From the NCBI GenBank assembly GCA_934130045.1, contig CAKOXI010000035.1:1-9015 (forward strand): a DNA stretch of 9,015 nucleotides. Direction: 5' to 3'. The position numbers and the translations under genes are program-made. Below the pieces are notes generated by a model. That model was not told the origin of the DNA, did no database searches, and saw nothing but the letters and a program-made list of their open reading frames with translations. This stretch comes from an uncultured Bacilli bacterium (lineage in GTDB: Bacteria; Bacillota_I; Bacilli_A; RF39; UBA660). This document shows, piece by piece, positions 6,618 to 9,015 of the stretch (positions are counted from its first letter, which is position 1; each line of letters begins with the position of its first letter).

Positions 6618-7790
6618 TTAAAATTTTTTAATAATTTTTTTACCATATTTTTCTTTTAAATTATCAATGACATCTTCTAAGTTATTATTTTTATCAATCT
6701 TGTCAACATTATCAAAAATTGAAACTTGGTGAACTACCATATCTGTTAAATTATTTACTCTTATTCCTATTAATCTAACTGGTTTATCATATTTCATTTC
6801 TAAATATAATTCCTTAGAAACTCTAAAAATTTCCTCACTACTTCTTACAGCATTTAAAAGTTTTTTTTGATGAGCACTTTTTTTAAACATATTATCTTTC
6901 AAAATAATAGTTATAGTAAAAGCATATTTCCCACTTTTTTTAAGTCTACTAGCAATCTGTTCAGATAAAATTTCAAATGTTTTAAATATTTCCTCACTTT
7001 TTGTTACATCTTTAGGTAAGGTTATTTCATTTCCTATTCCCTTAGGTTCAGGGGGTTTACTAATAACTAAAGATTTATCAATACCATTTGCTCTATCAAT
7101 TAAAAATTGAGCTTGATTCTTAAAATATTTACTTAATAATTCTAAATTAGCCTTTGCTAAATCACTAATTTTATAAATATTTAATTTTTCTAATTTTAGA
7201 GCAGTTTTTTTCCCAACTCCAAATAAATCTCCTACATTTAAGGACCACATTTTATTTTTTATTTCATGATTATATAAAGTATGTATCTTATTTGGCTTTT
7301 CAAAATCTGAAGCCATTTTAGCACATAACTTGTTATTAGCAATACCTATATTTACTGTAAAACCTAAATTTTCATATATTTCACTTTTAATTTTTTTAGC
7401 AAATTCAAAAGGATCACCATATATATTTTTAATACCAGTATATTCTAAATAGCATTCATCAATTGAAGCAATTTCTATATCTGGAGTATATTTATATAAA
7501 AGTTCAAATAATTTTTTAGACATTTCTTGATAAAATTTATAATTTGGTGGATATACCCTTAATGCAGGGCATTTCTTTTTGGCACTATATAAGGTTTCAG
7601 CAGTAACAACTCCTCTTTTTTTTGCAGAATTAGATTTAGCTAAAACTATACCTTTTCTAGCATTAGGATCCCCTCCTATTACTGCATAACTATTCCTAAT
7701 ATCATACTTAGAACCATTATTTAATAATTCTATTGCTGTCCAAGATAAAAAAGCATTATTAACATCTATATGCATAACAATTCTTTCCAT
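6618..7790 (-). CDS. dinB: Y-family DNA polymerase (DinB/Pol IV type)
   Basis: A translesion DNA polymerase of the ImpB/MucB/SamB (Y) family that extends primers past damaged bases with low fidelity. At 390 residues it is complete. The palm holds catalytic D9 (HIDVNNAF) and D111-E112 (SIDECYLEY). F14 occupies the steric-gate position that excludes ribonucleotides. The finger region carries GIVLAKSNSAKKRGV (48-62). A helix-hairpin-helix thumb is at ~183-213 (LFGVGKKTALKLEKL), with the little finger at ~245-350. QVSIF (355-359) fits a beta-clamp-binding motif near the C-terminus. The NNAFLSW N-terminus differs from E. coli DinB, so this is a Bacillota subgroup rather than a strict orthologue. 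The start at 7790 is preceded only by GGTGG at four bases. The predicted transcript would have a UTR of only about nine bases, so Met6 (7775) is an alternative start. The promoter has a LexA-like operator. Confidence 0.95.
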   Translation of the reverse strand: MERIVMHIDVNNAFLSWTAIELLNNGSKYDIRNSYAVIGGDPNARKGIVLAKSNSAKKRGVVTAETLYSAKKKCPALRVYPPNYKFYQEMSKKLFELLYKYTPDIEIASIDECYLEYTGIKNIYGDPFEFAKKIKSEIYENLGFTVNIGIANNKLCAKMASDFEKPNKIHTLYNHEIKNKMWSLNVGDLFGVGKKTALKLEKLNIYKISDLAKANLELLSKYFKNQAQFLIDRANGIDKSLVISKPPEPKGIGNEITLPKDVTKSEEIFKTFEILSEQIASRLKKSGKYAFTITIILKDNMFKKSAHQKKLLNAVRSSEEIFRVSKELYLEMKYDKPVRLIGIRVNNLTDMVVHQVSIFDNVDKIDKNNNLEDVIDNLKEKYGKKIIKKF

Positions 7791-7805
7791 ATAACCACCA
7801 GTAAA

Positions 7806-7834
7806 ATTGTATCACAAACATTTATTCGTGTAAA
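7806..7834 (-). promoter_or_regulatory. dinB promoter, extended -10
   Basis: On the minus strand TTTACA (7834-7829, 5 of 6) is followed by a 17-base spacer and TACAAT (7811-7806, 5 of 6), with TGA just before the -10. The predicted start is near 7799, very close to the annotated ATG at 7790. The spacer is almost filled by the LexA-like operator. Confidence 0.75.
7815..7828 (-). promoter_or_regulatory. LexA (SOS) operator-like site in the dinB promoter
   Basis: The minus-strand sequence CGAATAAATGTTTG matches 13 of 14 positions of the Bacillus LexA/DinR box (CGAACRNRYGTTYG); the only deviation is T for C at position five. It lies exactly between the -35 and -10 hexamers, a position where bound repressor would block RNA polymerase. 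It fits known SOS control of Y-family polymerases. No lexA gene is in the window. Confidence 0.8.
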
Positions 7835-7848
7835 TAAAATTAAAATAC

Positions 7849-7881
7849 AAAAAAGTTCAAATTTTAATAAAATTAACTTTT
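7849..7881 (-). terminator. AT-rich rho-independent terminator of the surface protein gene
   Basis: On the coding strand the outer stem AAAAGTT/AACTTTT (7881-7875 with 7857-7851) and the inner stem AATTTT/AAAATT (7874-7869 with 7865-7860) form 13 pairs with a two-base bulge and a 3-base loop. A run of six U (7854-7849) ends it. It begins five bases after the stop codon and ends 14 bases before the dinB -35. The stem has only one G-C pair, so its strength is uncertain. Confidence 0.65.
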
Positions 7882-7886
7882 CTAAA

Positions 7887-9015
7887 TTATTTTTTAATTG
7901 TTATTACAGGACGAATTTTATATACTCCATCACTACCTATTGTTGAAAACTTATTTAGATAAATTCCAAGTGCCCATCCTGAAGCATTATTTCCAGCTGG
8001 ATTATTTGCCTTAGTCATAAAAAGCCAAGCATTTTCCGAATCGTTCAATAACCATGCATTAATTTCCTCTTCTGATAATTTATCAATATTTTTATTAATA
8101 TAAACTATATTGCAATATTGATTTGAAGAATAATTATTATTATCCAATTGGTTTAAACTGAAATATTCCGATGATGATAAAAGTCTTACATTATTATCTA
8201 TATATCCAGGACAAGAGGCAGTTTTTTCTAAACCAATTATTTCTTCTTGTAAATACCCACCAAAATTATTTTTTTGTGTTGTATCATCACATACTTTAAC
8301 AGTAATGATTTTTTCCTTTACATTTTGAGGTAGGCTATTATAAAAATCATTATTCAAATAATTCATAATCAGTGATTTACCCCAGCTATAATTTATATCC
8401 GTGTATTTATAAACTTTACCAGAATCATTTGTCCAACTCCAATTATACACACCACAATCAGTTGAAGATTTGGTATCATATGTACAGTGATTTAATTTAA
8501 AATATGTTCCATCATCATTTTTTAATCCATCATCTAATAACAATGTCACATTTTCTCCATCATCGCTTACCACATGCCAATTATATCCACCATAATTTTT
8601 TATCAAACTTCCACTACAATAAACAATATCTGAATCAATACTATCATATTCTCCTTTTTCACAAATTCTTTCTACATTTAATAAAAAACTATCGGAAACA
8701 TTTTCTGCATTGTCTTTGACAAAAATATAGTAAGTTCCAGCTTTTTTTACTGTATAAGTTGCACTAGAATTATTAGTAATTATAAATTTGCATGAAGATT
8801 TATCATTAACTGTATTAACACAATACGAATTTATTTTTGATTCCTCATCATCCATATTAATTATCATTGTTGAACCGTTAATTATAGCATTAAGTGTTGG
8901 AGCTGTTCTATCTATATTAGTTACTTCTTTTGATACAGACTGATTACTACTTCCTAATGTTACAGTTGCTATAACAATAGAGTTTTCTGTTACTTCTATA
9001 TTTGTTGTTTCTTCT
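7887..9015 (-). CDS. 3' end of a large surface protein: Ig-like repeat plus C-terminal DUF6273-like domain (5' partial)
   Basis: The frame is open without a stop from 7889 up to the window end, so the Met codon at 8867 is internal and 375 C-terminal residues are visible. The first ~110 look like a bacterial Ig-like surface repeat: the linker NIDRTAPT (33-40), then a beta-rich unit ending in GTYYIFVKDNAENVS. The remaining ~260 residues form one module: a Cys-containing entry (ICEKGEYDSID), YGGYNWHVVSDDGENVTLLL, SWGKSLIMNYLNNDFYNSL, VRLLSSSEY, an Asn/Ser/Trp-rich stretch and a final RPVITIKK. This layout resembles the DUF6273-type modules at the end of many Bacillota surface proteins; the name is from memory. 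The protein is probably extracellular, but its signal peptide and anchor, if any, lie outside the window. At least eight cysteines occur, unusual for an exported Gram-positive protein. Binding role is inferred only. A terminator follows directly. Confidence 0.85.
   Translation of the reverse strand, partial: EETTNIEVTENSIVIATVTLGSSNQSVSKEVTNIDRTAPTLNAIINGSTMIINMDDEESKINSYCVNTVNDKSSCKFIITNNSSATYTVKKAGTYYIFVKDNAENVSDSFLLNVERICEKGEYDSIDSDIVYCSGSLIKNYGGYNWHVVSDDGENVTLLLDDGLKNDDGTYFKLNHCTYDTKSSTDCGVYNWSWTNDSGKVYKYTDINYSWGKSLIMNYLNNDFYNSLPQNVKEKIITVKVCDDTTQKNNFGGYLQEEIIGLEKTASCPGYIDNNVRLLSSSEYFSLNQLDNNNYSSNQYCNIVYINKNIDKLSEEEINAWLLNDSENAWLFMTKANNPAGNNASGWALGIYLNKFSTIGSDGVYKIRPVITIKK

Noticed and set aside
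7887..8100. Diversity-generating retroelement variable region at the end of the surface gene
   Set aside because: The C-terminus is lectin-like in flavour, but there is no template repeat, reverse transcriptase or accessory gene in the window, so there is no direct support.
8504..8719. Plus-strand 71-residue His-rich ORF
   Set aside because: Antisense shadow of the surface protein gene; the His and Leu runs mirror Asp/Asn codons on the real coding strand, and no ribosome site is present.
8865..8867. Met at 8867 as the start of the surface protein
   Set aside because: The frame continues to the window end with Ig-like sequence (NIDRTAPT linker), and no ribosome site precedes this Met.
1..9015. 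Mycoplasma-type genetic code (UGA as Trp)
   Set aside because: Trp in DinB, PheS and the surface protein is encoded by TGG, all frames are complete without reading TGA as Trp, and all stops are TAA. The standard code suffices, though exclusive TAA use would not by itself exclude it.

Overview
The window reads as chromosomal DNA from a very AT-rich, low-GC Gram-positive bacterium. By eye it fits Bacillota of the Bacilli/Mollicutes-related type, probably an uncultured gut lineage. Supporting signs are strong GGAGG-type ribosome sites, a tRNA-Phe T-box leader ahead of pheS-pheT, a Bacillus-type LexA box at a Y-family polymerase gene, BspA-like leucine-rich repeats and an Ig-like surface protein. 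Every gene whose end lies in the window stops with TAA, and Trp is encoded by TGG, so the standard bacterial code applies. The species assignment is inference.

Layout. (1) Positions 1-2220, plus strand: the 3' end of one gene, then a complete 568-codon gene. They are tandem paralogues sharing an Asn/Ile/Lys-rich helical C-terminal region. The complete one begins with five 23-residue BspA-like leucine-rich repeats, has its own promoter and carries no signal peptide. (2) Positions 2225-2253: a perfect 11-bp hairpin that can serve as a bidirectional terminator between convergent genes. (3) Positions 2261-5954, minus strand: promoter, T-box riboswitch with a UUC (Phe) specifier, then pheS and pheT overlapping by one base. 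This is a complete, self-regulated phenylalanyl-tRNA synthetase operon. (4) Positions 5958-7834, minus strand: a dinB-type Y-family DNA polymerase under a promoter with a LexA-like operator between -35 and -10. A 198-residue unidentified protein follows it, with weak features of an ADP-ribosyltransferase fold. (5) Positions 7849-9015, minus strand: the 3' end of a large surface protein gene (Ig-like repeat plus a C-terminal domain resembling DUF6273-type modules), closed by an AT-rich terminator.

The core parts are housekeeping translation (pheST) and DNA-damage tolerance (dinB). The accessory parts are the repeat-protein paralogues, the 198-residue protein and the surface protein. The best leads for something undescribed are the tandem LRR/helical family and the possibly SOS-linked 198-residue protein. 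No mobile element, CRISPR array, tRNA, rRNA or toxin-antitoxin pair is visible. No gap longer than about 300 bases lacks an explanation: the largest, 5680-5957, is the T-box leader and its promoter.
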